Under the pieces are notes generated by a model. The model saw nothing but the letters and a program-made list of their open reading frames with translations. It had not been told where the DNA came from and searched no databases. DNA of 64,000 nt from Roseateles oligotrophus (GTDB lineage: Bacteria; Pseudomonadota; Gammaproteobacteria; Burkholderiales; Burkholderiaceae_C). The stretch is taken from contig NZ_JAJIRN010000004.1 in assembly GCF_025717515.1 (NCBI RefSeq), positions 186,001 to 250,000 on the forward strand. Reading direction: 5' to 3'. The translations under genes and the position numbers were made by a program. Shown here piece by piece: positions 17,925 through 26,634 of this stretch. The stretch's first letter is position 1, and the number at the start of each line of letters is the position of its first letter.

Positions 17925-18575
17925 ATGGAATATCCCCAATACGATCCCCAATCCGACAACCTGCCACTCTCCGATGAGGAGTTGTCGACGCTGGATGACA
18001 TGCTGACCAAGCTGCCCAGCGAGGCGGCGATGAATATCGAAGCGCTGGACGGCTATCTGTCGGCGCTGCTGTTGAGCCCCATCCCCTTGGCCGACCTGCC
18101 CGGCGCCGACTGGCTGCCGCTGGCCTGGGGCGGCGACGGTGATGACCTCGAAGCCTCGACCAAACCCGAAAACTACCCCTTCGCCAGCGGCAAGCAACGC
18201 AAGCGCGTGACCCTGCTGGTGCTGCGCCATCTGCGCTCCATCGCTTGGCAATGGGCGGCCAAGCCGGAGTTGTGGGAACCGATTTTCAGCGTCGCCGAAA
18301 GCGATGTCGAGGGCGAGCCCGACCTGACCGATGCCGAGGAATGGGCGATCGGCTTCTTGACCGCGGTGGATTTGGCGCCCGAGGCCTGGGAGCCGCTGTT
18401 TGACGGCCCCGTAACCGGCCCGCTGCTGGCGCCGATCGCCTTTCTGGGCGGCGACGAAAGTCAGCTCAATGACGAAGAACGCGCGCGCCTGGCCGACCCC
18501 AAGGAGCGCGATGCGATCAGCCGCGCGGTGCTCGACAATGTGCTGCAGCTCTGGGCCGCGCGCAACAAGCATTGA
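17925..18575 (+). CDS. UPF0149 / YecA-family protein
   Basis: Cytosolic protein of 216 residues of the UPF0149 type. The helical start LSDEELSTLDDMLTKLPSE and MNIEALDGYLSALLLSPIPL, with the later EEWAIGFLTAVDLAPEAW, are the family signatures. This version lacks the C-terminal SEC-C zinc motif found in many YecA proteins. The function is unknown. Its stop overlaps a TTG of the next frame, but the M48 gene more likely starts at the ATG 21 bases downstream. Confidence 0.85.
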   Translation: MEYPQYDPQSDNLPLSDEELSTLDDMLTKLPSEAAMNIEALDGYLSALLLSPIPLADLPGADWLPLAWGGDGDDLEASTKPENYPFASGKQRKRVTLLVLRHLRSIAWQWAAKPELWEPIFSVAESDVEGEPDLTDAEEWAIGFLTAVDLAPEAWEPLFDGPVTGPLLAPIAFLGGDESQLNDEERARLADPKERDAISRAVLDNVLQLWAARNKH

Positions 18576-18595
18576 GCAGCGCCTTGCCTAAGGCC

Positions 18596-20107
18596 ATGCT
18601 TCGTCGGGCGGTAGCAAGCGCACTGCTGATCGCCTTGGCCGCCCTGGCCGCTTGCGGCACGACCTCGGTCAACCCGGTCACCGGCAAGACCGAACGCACG
18701 GTGATGGACGAGGCCAGCGAGATTGCCGAGGGCCGCAAGGCCCATGCGCAGGTGTTGCAGGAGTACACGCCGCTGGCCGACCCCAAGCTGCAGGCCTATG
18801 TCAACGAGATCGGCCAGCGCCTGGCCAAGGCCTCGCACCGCAGCCACCTGGAATGGCATTTCACCTTGCTCGACAGCCCCGAGGTCAATGCCTTTGCGTT
18901 GCCGGGCGGCTATGTCTATGTGACGCGCGGCATCATGGCCTATATGGAGAGCGAAGCCGATCTGGCCGGCGTGATCGGGCATGAGATCGGCCATGTCACG
19001 GCCCGCCACGGTGCGCAACGCGCCACCCGCCAACAAAGCGCCGGCATTGGCGTGCTGGCCGCCAGCGTGCTCGGCGCGGTGCTGGAATCGCAGGGTTTGG
19101 GCGGCGCCGGTCAGCTGCTGGGTCAGGCCTCACAGACCGCAGCGGCCGGCTATGTCGCCTCTTATGGGCGGGAGCAAGAGCTGCAGGCCGATGGCCTCGG
19201 CGCCGAATATCTGTCGCGCAGCCATTACGACCCCAAGAACATGGTCGACGTGATCCATGTGCTGAAGAATCAGGAACGCTTTGCCGCCGAACAGGCCCGC
19301 CTCGAAGGCCGGCCCGCGCCCAGCGGCAGCAGTTGGCTGGCCTCACATCCCAGCAATGATCAGCGCCTCGGCCAGATCAGCCAAACCGCCTTGCAATATG
19401 CCGCCGCTGATGGCAAAAATTATCAGGACGATGGCCGCGCACGCTACCTCGCCGCCATTGAGGGCATCAGCTATGGCGAGAGTGCCGAGCAAGGCCTCAG
19501 CCGTGGCCGCAATTTCTATCACACGGGTCTGGGCTTTGCGCTGACGGCGCCGGCCGGCTGGAAGATTCAGAATGGCGCCGAGGCTTTGATGCTGAGCAAC
19601 CCGGAGCAGGATGCCGGCTTGGTGCTGCGCCCCGTACCGCCCAAGTTCAGCGGTAGCCATGAGCAAATCCTGCACCAAATCTTGCCGCAGGCGGAGCAGG
19701 TGCAAGTCGACAAGCTGTCGCTGGGCGGCCTGCCGGCAAGCCACATCAATGCCGTCCAACGTAACGCCCAAGGGCAACGGTTGCCGATTGAATTCACCCT
19801 CATCAGCGGGCCGAACAAAGCCAACTACATGCTGATTTACCGCGCCCGCGATGCCAATGCAATGGCGCGCGCCTCGCGTCGAATGCAAGAAGCCGAAGCC
19901 AGCTTTCGCCCCATGACGGCGGCGGACCGCGCGGCCGCCAAGCCCTGGCAACTGCGCACGGCCACCATGCCGGCCGGAGGCTTCGCGCAATTGGCCAAGA
20001 CTTCACCCTTGGGCGAGCGCGCCGAGGCGCAACTGCGCTTGCTGAATGGTGCTTTGGACAGCGATCCCAAACCGGGTCAGAAGGTCAAGGTCGTGACGCA
20101 GGGCTAA
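18596..20107 (+). CDS. M48-family metalloprotease lipoprotein
   Basis: Probable outer-membrane or periplasmic zinc protease of 503 residues. The signal peptide ends in the lipobox LAAC with Cys20. The M48 active site is HEIGH (129-133), with a third-ligand Glu in EQELQADGLG. FALPGGYVYVTRGIMAY precedes it, as in BepA/YfgC-type and LoiP-type proteases. The second half (about 300-500) is an extra domain that I do not recognise; it contains a modified repeat around LGLALTAPAGWKI-like strands. An envelope protein quality-control role is inferred from BepA-like relatives. The ATG at 18596 was preferred over TTG 18572 because it gives a compact lipoprotein signal. Confidence 0.88.
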   Translation: MLRRAVASALLIALAALAACGTTSVNPVTGKTERTVMDEASEIAEGRKAHAQVLQEYTPLADPKLQAYVNEIGQRLAKASHRSHLEWHFTLLDSPEVNAFALPGGYVYVTRGIMAYMESEADLAGVIGHEIGHVTARHGAQRATRQQSAGIGVLAASVLGAVLESQGLGGAGQLLGQASQTAAAGYVASYGREQELQADGLGAEYLSRSHYDPKNMVDVIHVLKNQERFAAEQARLEGRPAPSGSSWLASHPSNDQRLGQISQTALQYAAADGKNYQDDGRARYLAAIEGISYGESAEQGLSRGRNFYHTGLGFALTAPAGWKIQNGAEALMLSNPEQDAGLVLRPVPPKFSGSHEQILHQILPQAEQVQVDKLSLGGLPASHINAVQRNAQGQRLPIEFTLISGPNKANYMLIYRARDANAMARASRRMQEAEASFRPMTAADRAAAKPWQLRTATMPAGGFAQLAKTSPLGERAEAQLRLLNGALDSDPKPGQKVKVVTQG

Positions 20108-21222
20108 AGGGACATGGCCCTGGCTCTTGCGCCCAGCAACACACCCAGCCCCGCGATCATCAAAATCCAGGTCTCGGGTTCGGGCACAGGGGTCAGCAGG
20201 AAGGCCCGAGTGTCGCCATCAAGCGTCTTGCCATAACCCACAATTTGCCCAGCATCATTCAGGGCGGTGGCCACTTCCAGATACGAAAAATTGCCCAAGC
20301 CCCCGCTGACCAATGTATTCAAATCCAGCCAGGCGTTGCCATTCCACAAGCTCGCATGCTCGGCCGCATTACCAGTGATCCAAGCGCCACCGACGACGTC
20401 TCCGCCTCCGTTGATGCCGCGCGCCTCGCTGCCGTCGCCGCCCAAGGTACCAAGATCAATCACTTGCCCGTTGCGCCACAGCAGGCCATAGGCATAGTTC
20501 GGGTCATTGTTTTTGTCGCCATAACCGATCACATCACCCTTGGCATTGATGCCCCAGGCCGAGCTGTAACTGCCACCGGCCAGGGTACCCAGGTCGCTGA
20601 CCACACCGTTGTTCCAAATTGTGGCGTGTGAGGTCGCATCTCCGGCCAAGGCGGCATCGCCGACCAACTGCCCCACATCGTTGAGGCCCCAAGCGCCGCT
20701 ATTGCTGCCGCCCAGGCCAGGCAAAGCGCTCATCGCGCCACCCACCCACCGGACGGCCTGATTGGCGCTCTGCCCAGCCACCATGCCGCTGGCGTTGATG
20801 GCGATCGCCATGCTGAAGCTATTGCCCGAACCCAGATCGGTCGGAGTTCCTCCTTGCCATTGAATGCCATGGTAGGAAATGGCCCCGGTGGTGTAACCCG
20901 ATCCAACGACGGTACCGGCGGCATTGATGCCATAAGCAATGCTGCCATAGACGCCATTGACATCCAAGGAGGGCAAGGCCGTCATGCTGCCGGCCGCCCA
21001 GACGAAACCAAATTCATGCGGCGTGGGCCCGCCGGTATTGCTGACGCCGACCACCTGCCCGGCAGCATTGATGCCAAATGCCTGGCTGCTGGCATGGGCC
21101 GCGCCGGCTTGCCCCAAGGTAGGTAACTCGGTCAGTTGATAGCTCAGCGCCTGCGCGTCCGGTATGGCCGTTAGCGCCAAGATCGCCAAACCGGCGCTCA
21201 TAGAAAATTGTGTACTTCTCAT
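20104..21222 (-). CDS. PEP-CTERM sorted exported protein with HAF repeats
   Basis: Exported protein of 372 residues. It starts with a signal peptide ending near IPDAQA. The body is built from repeated units of the HAF type, for example VVSDLGTLAGGSYSSAWGIN and QVIDLGTLGGDGSEARGING, suggesting a beta-propeller. The C-terminus is a classic sorting signal: VPEP, a hydrophobic helix (WILMIAGLGVLLG) and a basic tail. Such proteins are processed by exosortase and are usually linked to exopolysaccharide or biofilm. No exosortase gene is in this window. It overlaps the M48 gene end by four bases, tail to tail. A GGGGA ribosome-binding site lies upstream. Confidence 0.88.
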   Translation of the reverse strand: MRSTQFSMSAGLAILALTAIPDAQALSYQLTELPTLGQAGAAHASSQAFGINAAGQVVGVSNTGGPTPHEFGFVWAAGSMTALPSLDVNGVYGSIAYGINAAGTVVGSGYTTGAISYHGIQWQGGTPTDLGSGNSFSMAIAINASGMVAGQSANQAVRWVGGAMSALPGLGGSNSGAWGLNDVGQLVGDAALAGDATSHATIWNNGVVSDLGTLAGGSYSSAWGINAKGDVIGYGDKNNDPNYAYGLLWRNGQVIDLGTLGGDGSEARGINGGGDVVGGAWITGNAAEHASLWNGNAWLDLNTLVSGGLGNFSYLEVATALNDAGQIVGYGKTLDGDTRAFLLTPVPEPETWILMIAGLGVLLGARARAMSL

Positions 21223-21349
21223 GTTTACATTCCCCTGAAGATTGCATCACAAGGCGCAAACGGTTTGCGGGCTGGAATAGAGCCGACCGCAAGGTCCGCT
21301 GTTCGGCCAAGCTGGATCTTCGTTGCTGAGCGGCTTGGCGGTCAAGCAG

Positions 21350-21376
21350 AAAAAAGCCCGATAGTTGATCGGGCTT
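21350..21376 (-). terminator. Intrinsic terminator of the S9 peptidase gene
   Basis: GCCCGAT (21356-21362) and ATCGGGC (21368-21374) form a perfect stem around AGTTG. Read on the minus strand, the stem is followed by a T run (complement of the A run at 21350-21355). It lies about 33 bases beyond the end of the leftward S9 peptidase gene, and stands head-on to the upstream side of the PEP-CTERM gene. Confidence 0.88.
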
Positions 21377-21408
21377 CGGTCGTAAAAATGAACCGCGTGA
21401 ATACTTAG

Positions 21409-24111
21409 TTAAGGCGTCACGCGCCCCAGATGCTGCAGCCAGAAGGCCTCGTACTTGCGATGCCAGCCGACGGTCTTGACCGCGCCGCCCATGCCATGCT
21501 CGCCATCCGGGTCGAGGAACAGATCAACCAGACCCTCCTTGCCCGATTCCAGCAGCGCCCGATAGACATTCACCGTGTCTTGGTACAGAACGTTAGGGTC
21601 CAGCATCCCGTGCACCAGCAGCAGCGGTTTCCTGAGCCCCTTAGCCATAGGCAGCAGCGAGTATTTGCGCAGATTCGGCTTGGCTCTATCGGCCTTGCCG
21701 ATGGTGCGGCCGCTGTACCAGCTGTTGTAGTTTTCCCATTCGGTCGGGCCCGCGCCGGCGATGCCGGCGGCGAACAGACCGGGCCTATTGAACATCGTGT
21801 ACTGCGTCTGGAAACCACCGAAACTCCAGCCGTTCAAGCCCACACGCGCCGGGTCGATGCCGAAATTGGCCGTCATGTGTTTGAACAGGTCTTCCAGATC
21901 TTCTGTCTGCGGTAGCCCGGGGTTCTCCCAATTCGCGTCCGAGAAGCGGCGCCCGTAGTTTGAATGTCCGCGTGAATCGATCGTTACCATCACATAGCCA
22001 TGCTTGGCCGCCATATACATGGCGAACACATAGGCGCTGGGCTGGAAGCTGTCGGCCTCAACCGAATGGCGGTCGTTCAGCGGGCCGCCATAGATATAGA
22101 CAACGGCCGGGCGCTTGTCGGCAGCCGTCCAGCCGCTCGGCTTGAACACATAGGCCGGGATGCTGTCACCATGGCGATTCTTGAACGAGAAGCGCTCGGG
22201 GCGAAGCATGTCCACCTTGGCCCAGGCCTTGTCATGGCTGTCGGTCAAGACCTTCGCGTCGGCCTTGCCTGCCGCTATCAGCTTCAGCTCCGGCCGCGCC
22301 GCCCAGTGGCCGGCATTCGCCGCCAGCCATTGGCCGTCATGCGAGACCACCGCGTTGCGGTGATAGTCGGCCGCAGCGCCCAGCGCCTGCATCGCACCGT
22401 CGGCCAAGTTGGCGCGGAACAGATTCATCGCCGCCAAATCGCCCTTGTTGGCGACGACAAACATCGCCTTGCTGTCGGGCGTGAAGCCCAGCACCTGATG
22501 CGCCTCGAACTCGCCCTTGCCATTCTCCAGCAAGGGGCGCAGCGTGCGGGTCGCGATGTCCCAACCATAGGGCTGGCGGAAACCCGCTTCATCCAGGGTC
22601 AAGACCAAGGTCTTGCCATCGGGCGTGAACTGCGGCTGGATCACATTGACGACCTCGTGGCCAACATCGCCGCGACGCTCCAGCACCATCTCGGGCTTGG
22701 CATTTTCATCGGCACCGCCAAGATAGACGCGCAGCAATTCCTTCTCGCGTTCCCAGGTCGTGAAGGCGTAGCGGCTGCCGTCGCGGGCCCAGGCAATCGG
22801 GCTCAGCTCGAACCAGCTGTCACCGCCGCCATGGGTGAAAACCGGAGCCGGCTGCTTGGCCGGCGCGCCCTCCAGGCCGGGCACCTTGCGGATATAGATC
22901 GCCAAGGGCTTGTTCGTCCGCTTGTCGTCCGAGACCTCGCGGTCGACCTTTTTGGCGCTGGCGAAACGCTCCGCGTAATTCATGATTTCTACCTTGCGTC
23001 CGGTCGGCTCCGCTGCCGGCTTGCCATCTTCGGCCGGCTTTAACGGTGCGCGTCCGACCAAGGCCATCCAACGGCCGTCTTCGCTGATGGTGGTCGACTC
23101 GACCTGGTATTTCTTCTCCGCATCGTCCGGGTGGATCAGCTCTCGGTTGAGCACCTGCACGCCACCGGCGGCAAAGCGGGCGCGCAACACGCGCTTGTCG
23201 TCCATATAGACATAAGCCTGATCATCGGCGGCATAGGCAAGCATGCGCAGCGCGCGCGCGGTCGATTGCAGCGGCGCAATCTTGCTGTCGCCGGCGACCC
23301 AGCGGAACAGCCCGCCGCGGTAGGCAAAGATCAGCTCATCCTTTTGATTAGCCCAGACGATTTGCGTCGCACCGGGGTAAAGGTCGGTGGGCTTGAGCTT
23401 GTCCTTGGTCTGCTTTTTCTTCAGCTCATCGCGCCACTCCCACAACTCCTTGTCCTTCTCCGGCTTGTCGGCCGGAGCAGCGGCGGATGCGGCCACCGCA
23501 ACGGCGACAGGCTTGCCGGACCGCTTGGCTTCCAGCGCCTCGGCCGCGCGCTTCTCGGCCTCTGCCTCGGCCTTTTCGGCCGCCTTTTGAGCATCGTCAC
23601 GCGTTTTTTTGGCGGCGTAGTCCTGCTTCACCTGCTCGATTGCGGCCGCCTCCCATTGGCCCAAATCGACGCTGGCCCCTTGCAAATAGGCGGCTTGCGC
23701 CTCTTCCTTGGCCTGTCGCTCGGCGCTTTCACTGCGCTTTTGCTTGAGCTTTTTATCGAAGCGCTCGATGTCTTCTGGCGCATCAAAGGCGGCCATCAGC
23801 GCGGGCGATGTCAGGCGCTGGGTCTTGCCAGTCTTGCTGTCATGCACATAGAGGTCACTCCCCGGCTCGCCGAACGGGTTCCACAAATAGGCCAGATAGC
23901 GGCCGCTGCGACTGAACTTGGCCTCTTTGGCGTTCTCGCCGCGATAGGGCTCGGCACGGAAGACTTTTTCCAGACTCAAGACCGTGGAAGTCTGCGCGGG
24001 TGTTTGCGCCAACACCGAAAACGTCATGGCGCTCAACAGCGCGGCCAGCAAGCAAGCACTGCTTGCAGCGCTGCCTATTTTGGAATTCTTGGGGGTTTCG
24101 AGGGTCAACAA
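21409..24111 (-). CDS. Exported S9-family prolyl-oligopeptidase-type peptidase
   Basis: Large serine peptidase of about 900 residues with a signal peptide (hydrophobic core ACLLAALLSAMTFSVLA). The N-terminal part is a beta-propeller. It is interrupted by a long Ala/Glu/Lys-rich stretch with coiled-coil character, ending in an Ala/Pro/Lys linker (around bases 23440-23760). The C-terminal alpha/beta-hydrolase domain has YIYGGP, the nucleophile in GWSFGGF, an Asp in GMLDPNVLYQD and the His in DGEHGMGG. No good ATG fits the signal peptide. A TTG at 24111 has GGAG about 11 bases upstream; an ATG at 24153 is the alternative. A terminator follows the gene. Confidence 0.87.
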   Translation of the reverse strand: MLTLETPKNSKIGSAASSACLLAALLSAMTFSVLAQTPAQTSTVLSLEKVFRAEPYRGENAKEAKFSRSGRYLAYLWNPFGEPGSDLYVHDSKTGKTQRLTSPALMAAFDAPEDIERFDKKLKQKRSESAERQAKEEAQAAYLQGASVDLGQWEAAAIEQVKQDYAAKKTRDDAQKAAEKAEAEAEKRAAEALEAKRSGKPVAVAVAASAAAPADKPEKDKELWEWRDELKKKQTKDKLKPTDLYPGATQIVWANQKDELIFAYRGGLFRWVAGDSKIAPLQSTARALRMLAYAADDQAYVYMDDKRVLRARFAAGGVQVLNRELIHPDDAEKKYQVESTTISEDGRWMALVGRAPLKPAEDGKPAAEPTGRKVEIMNYAERFASAKKVDREVSDDKRTNKPLAIYIRKVPGLEGAPAKQPAPVFTHGGGDSWFELSPIAWARDGSRYAFTTWEREKELLRVYLGGADENAKPEMVLERRGDVGHEVVNVIQPQFTPDGKTLVLTLDEAGFRQPYGWDIATRTLRPLLENGKGEFEAHQVLGFTPDSKAMFVVANKGDLAAMNLFRANLADGAMQALGAAADYHRNAVVSHDGQWLAANAGHWAARPELKLIAAGKADAKVLTDSHDKAWAKVDMLRPERFSFKNRHGDSIPAYVFKPSGWTAADKRPAVVYIYGGPLNDRHSVEADSFQPSAYVFAMYMAAKHGYVMVTIDSRGHSNYGRRFSDANWENPGLPQTEDLEDLFKHMTANFGIDPARVGLNGWSFGGFQTQYTMFNRPGLFAAGIAGAGPTEWENYNSWYSGRTIGKADRAKPNLRKYSLLPMAKGLRKPLLLVHGMLDPNVLYQDTVNVYRALLESGKEGLVDLFLDPDGEHGMGGAVKTVGWHRKYEAFWLQHLGRVTP

Positions 24112-24222
24112 ACCACATTCTCCAGGCTCGCCCAGGGTCAGGGCAGCCGGCATTCTAAAAGGCCGCCCCGGCGCTTGAGGCTGCAACTCCCTCATCTCAG
24201 GCAACTGAGGCAAACTGCAGTC

Positions 24223-24534
24223 ATGAACTTCAGCACCGTAATGGCCACCGCAGGCCTTTTGACTTGTATCGTCTTAGCGATTCGCATGTGCCTGAGCCCG
24301 CGTCAGCGTCAGCGAATGGACGCGCAGCTGCGCCAGGCCTCTTGGGCTCTGCGTGACGCGGGCCAGCGCTTGAGCAGCTGGCTGCGCAGCCGACGCTTCA
24401 AAAACTCAGCGGCCACGCAGGCCGACGCCTTGATCCGCCGCGCCAAAACGACCGCCAAGCCCGAAGGCGAATGGGACGGCAATGTCTATCGGCCCAAGAG
24501 CTTCAACAAAGACGAGCCGCGCAAGCCCCATTGA
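24223..24534 (+). CDS. Small conserved membrane-anchored protein
   Basis: Protein of 103 residues. An N-terminal membrane helix (about 5-24) is followed by an Arg/Gln-rich helical stretch. A conserved-looking tail, EWDGNVYRPKSFNKDEPRKP, ends the protein. I recognise the tail as recurring in Burkholderiales proteins of unknown function. It is divergent from the S9 peptidase gene, and the start codons are about 110 bases apart. Confidence 0.65.
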   Translation: MNFSTVMATAGLLTCIVLAIRMCLSPRQRQRMDAQLRQASWALRDAGQRLSSWLRSRRFKNSAATQADALIRRAKTTAKPEGEWDGNVYRPKSFNKDEPRKPH

Positions 24535-24580
24535 GGCAATCCCCGTCAATGCCGGTGCAGCCAGGCGGCCTGGCTATCGT

Positions 24581-25972
24581 TCAAGCCAAATTACTGGCAG
24601 CTTCGCCGACGGGGCGCCCTGCAGAAATGGCGTCCAACTCCCCCGACTCGCGCGCCTTGCGACCATAGAACAGCTCGAACAGCGGGCTGGCCATCATCGT
24701 CGTCACCACCGCCATCAGCACCAGCATCGAGAACAAGGCCGGCCCGATGATGCCTTTTTGCAGGCCGATATTGATGATGATCAGCTCCATCAGGCCACGC
24801 GAATTCATCAGCGCGCCAATGCCTAAAGCGGTGCGATTGTCTTCGCCCGCCATGCGCGCGGCCAGGTAGCAAGCACCAAACTTGGCCAGCACCGAAGCCA
24901 GCAAAATACCCATCGCGATCAGCAACAGCTCGAAGGAATTGATCATGTCAAGCCGGGTATTGAGGCCGGAATAGGTGAAGAACATCGGCAGCAGCAGCAC
25001 CACGGCGAGCGGCTCCACCTTCTTCTTCAACTCGGCTGCAAACAGGCCACGCGGCATCACCGCCCCCAAGATGAAGCCGCCAAAGATCGCATGGATGCCA
25101 ACAGCGTCCATGATGAAGGCCGACAGGCAAAACAGGATCAGCGTGATGCCAAGCACGGTCGTGCTCATCTCGCCTTCGCGCTCGACCATCTTGCCGAGCG
25201 GCATCAGCAGCTTGCGGCCGAACAGCAGGATGAAACTGCTGTAGATCAGCCCCCCGCCGATGGCCAGCACGGCCACACCCGGCCCAGCACCGAATGCCGC
25301 CAGCACCAGCGCCAACACACACCAGGAGACGGCGTCATCGAAGGCGCCGGCCGTCAATGTCAAGGTGCCCAAGGAGGTATTGGCCAGGCCGCGCTCATTG
25401 ATGATGCGGGCCAACATCGGGAAGGCGGTCAGCGCGATGCAAGCCCCCATGAACAAGGTCGCATTAGCCTTCGAAATGCCCTCGGCAAACAGCCCCGGAA
25501 CGTCGAGCAGAAATGGCGTGATCAGCACGGCAATGAAGAACGGCGCCGCAATGCCGGCAATCGACACGCCGATGGCGCTGCGCGCCTTGGTCTGAAAATG
25601 ATCCAGCCGCAAGGTCGTGCCGACCAGAAACATATACAGGCCGACCCCAAGCTGTGCCCCCGTGTAGAGGACGTTCTTCATCTCCTTGGGGAAGATCACG
25701 GCCTGAAGCTCAGGAAAGAACAGGCCCAGCAAGGAGGGGCCGAGGACCACGCCCGCAATCATCTCGCCGACCACCTGGGGTTGGCCGAGGAACTTTCGCC
25801 CGAGCCAGCCGACAACGCGGCAGGCCAACATGATCACCGCCAGTTGCAAAAAGAAACGGACGCTGAAGTCGCCAGGGGAGTAGCTTTGCGCCGCCGCAGG
25901 GACGGCCGGGCCATGCTTGGCGAATATGTCGCCTGCGATGGCGGTAACGTTGCCGATGATGTCGAATGCCAT
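24581..25972 (-). CDS. Cation:proton antiporter (CPA2, Na+/H+ exchanger family)
   Basis: Inner-membrane transporter of 463 residues with 12 or more membrane segments. The family patterns GQPQVVGEMIAGVVLGPSLL and FLVGTTLRLD are present, as are the ion-site helices ALTAFPMLARI and AGAFDDAVSWC with adjacent acidic residues. LGIGALMNSRGLMELIIIN is typical of CPA2 exchangers. No regulatory TrkA-N domain is attached, unlike KefB/KefC. The ATG at 25972, with GGAAG upstream, was chosen over a longer frame from 26041. Confidence 0.9.
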   Translation of the reverse strand: MAFDIIGNVTAIAGDIFAKHGPAVPAAAQSYSPGDFSVRFFLQLAVIMLACRVVGWLGRKFLGQPQVVGEMIAGVVLGPSLLGLFFPELQAVIFPKEMKNVLYTGAQLGVGLYMFLVGTTLRLDHFQTKARSAIGVSIAGIAAPFFIAVLITPFLLDVPGLFAEGISKANATLFMGACIALTAFPMLARIINERGLANTSLGTLTLTAGAFDDAVSWCVLALVLAAFGAGPGVAVLAIGGGLIYSSFILLFGRKLLMPLGKMVEREGEMSTTVLGITLILFCLSAFIMDAVGIHAIFGGFILGAVMPRGLFAAELKKKVEPLAVVLLLPMFFTYSGLNTRLDMINSFELLLIAMGILLASVLAKFGACYLAARMAGEDNRTALGIGALMNSRGLMELIIINIGLQKGIIGPALFSMLVLMAVVTTMMASPLFELFYGRKARESGELDAISAGRPVGEAASNLA

Positions 25973-26634
25973 GAAACTTCCAGTCGCGAGGGGTGCGGGC
26001 CGACGACCGTCGCTGGCCCGCTCAGGCAATATTAACGACAACGTTGTCTTGAAAAAACTCGAACTACCGTAAACCTGCTGCGCTCACTATGCCAGCGGCA
26101 CGGCTTTTGTCTATCCGGGCGAGCCAACTTGTGCCTACTTACCTACAAAATACCGCCAACCGAGTTAGAGGCTAAGGGCCGACGGCAGCGATCAGAAAAT
26201 TGGTTTGAACTGGGACGCTGGGGCCATGTTTTCAGATCGGCGCATCAATCCTTGAGCCCAATAATCCGGTCGATCCCCTTCATCCTGGCTAAAAAGCTCT
26301 TTCCAACCGAAGGGCTAGGATGGATCGATCAGGCTCTTGTTTAGCCATCTCCGTCTCGCCGTTCCTGACCCGCCTGGACGCTAACAGGCGACACAACAAG
26401 AACGGCCCTGCAAGCGCGGGTCGGCCGCCGAGGCCTGCCCTACGCTTTCACTTAAAAATGCATGTCCATGTCAGTCTCGGCCCCCATAACGATCAGACAA
26501 AGCGGCTAGCCGAGCTGGAGCGCACGACCGAAGCGCCAAGCAAGAACCACGACACCGATTTAATGCCCGCCCTATCGGGTCAAGCCTCGAATACGCAATC
26601 AAGACTTGAGTCCCAACAGGCATAGCGGGCCGCC
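25973..26634. other. 662-base region without a convincing gene
   Basis: Two open frames of 71 and 101 codons exist on the plus strand (26129-26344 and 26320-26625). Neither has a recognisable motif, a good ribosome-binding site or codon use like the neighbours. The stretch is visibly richer in A and T than the surrounding coding DNA. I see no RNA gene or intact mobile element. It may hold remnants of decayed genes. Confidence 0.5.

Noticed and set aside
23131-24534. A 467-codon plus-strand frame
   Set aside because: Most of it mirrors the S9 peptidase gene. Only the last 103 codons from ATG 24223 look like a real gene, and these are annotated.
26129-26625. Two plus-strand frames between the antiporter and amidohydrolase genes
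   Set aside because: There are no motifs, no start signals, and codon use differs from neighbours. Treated as noncoding.
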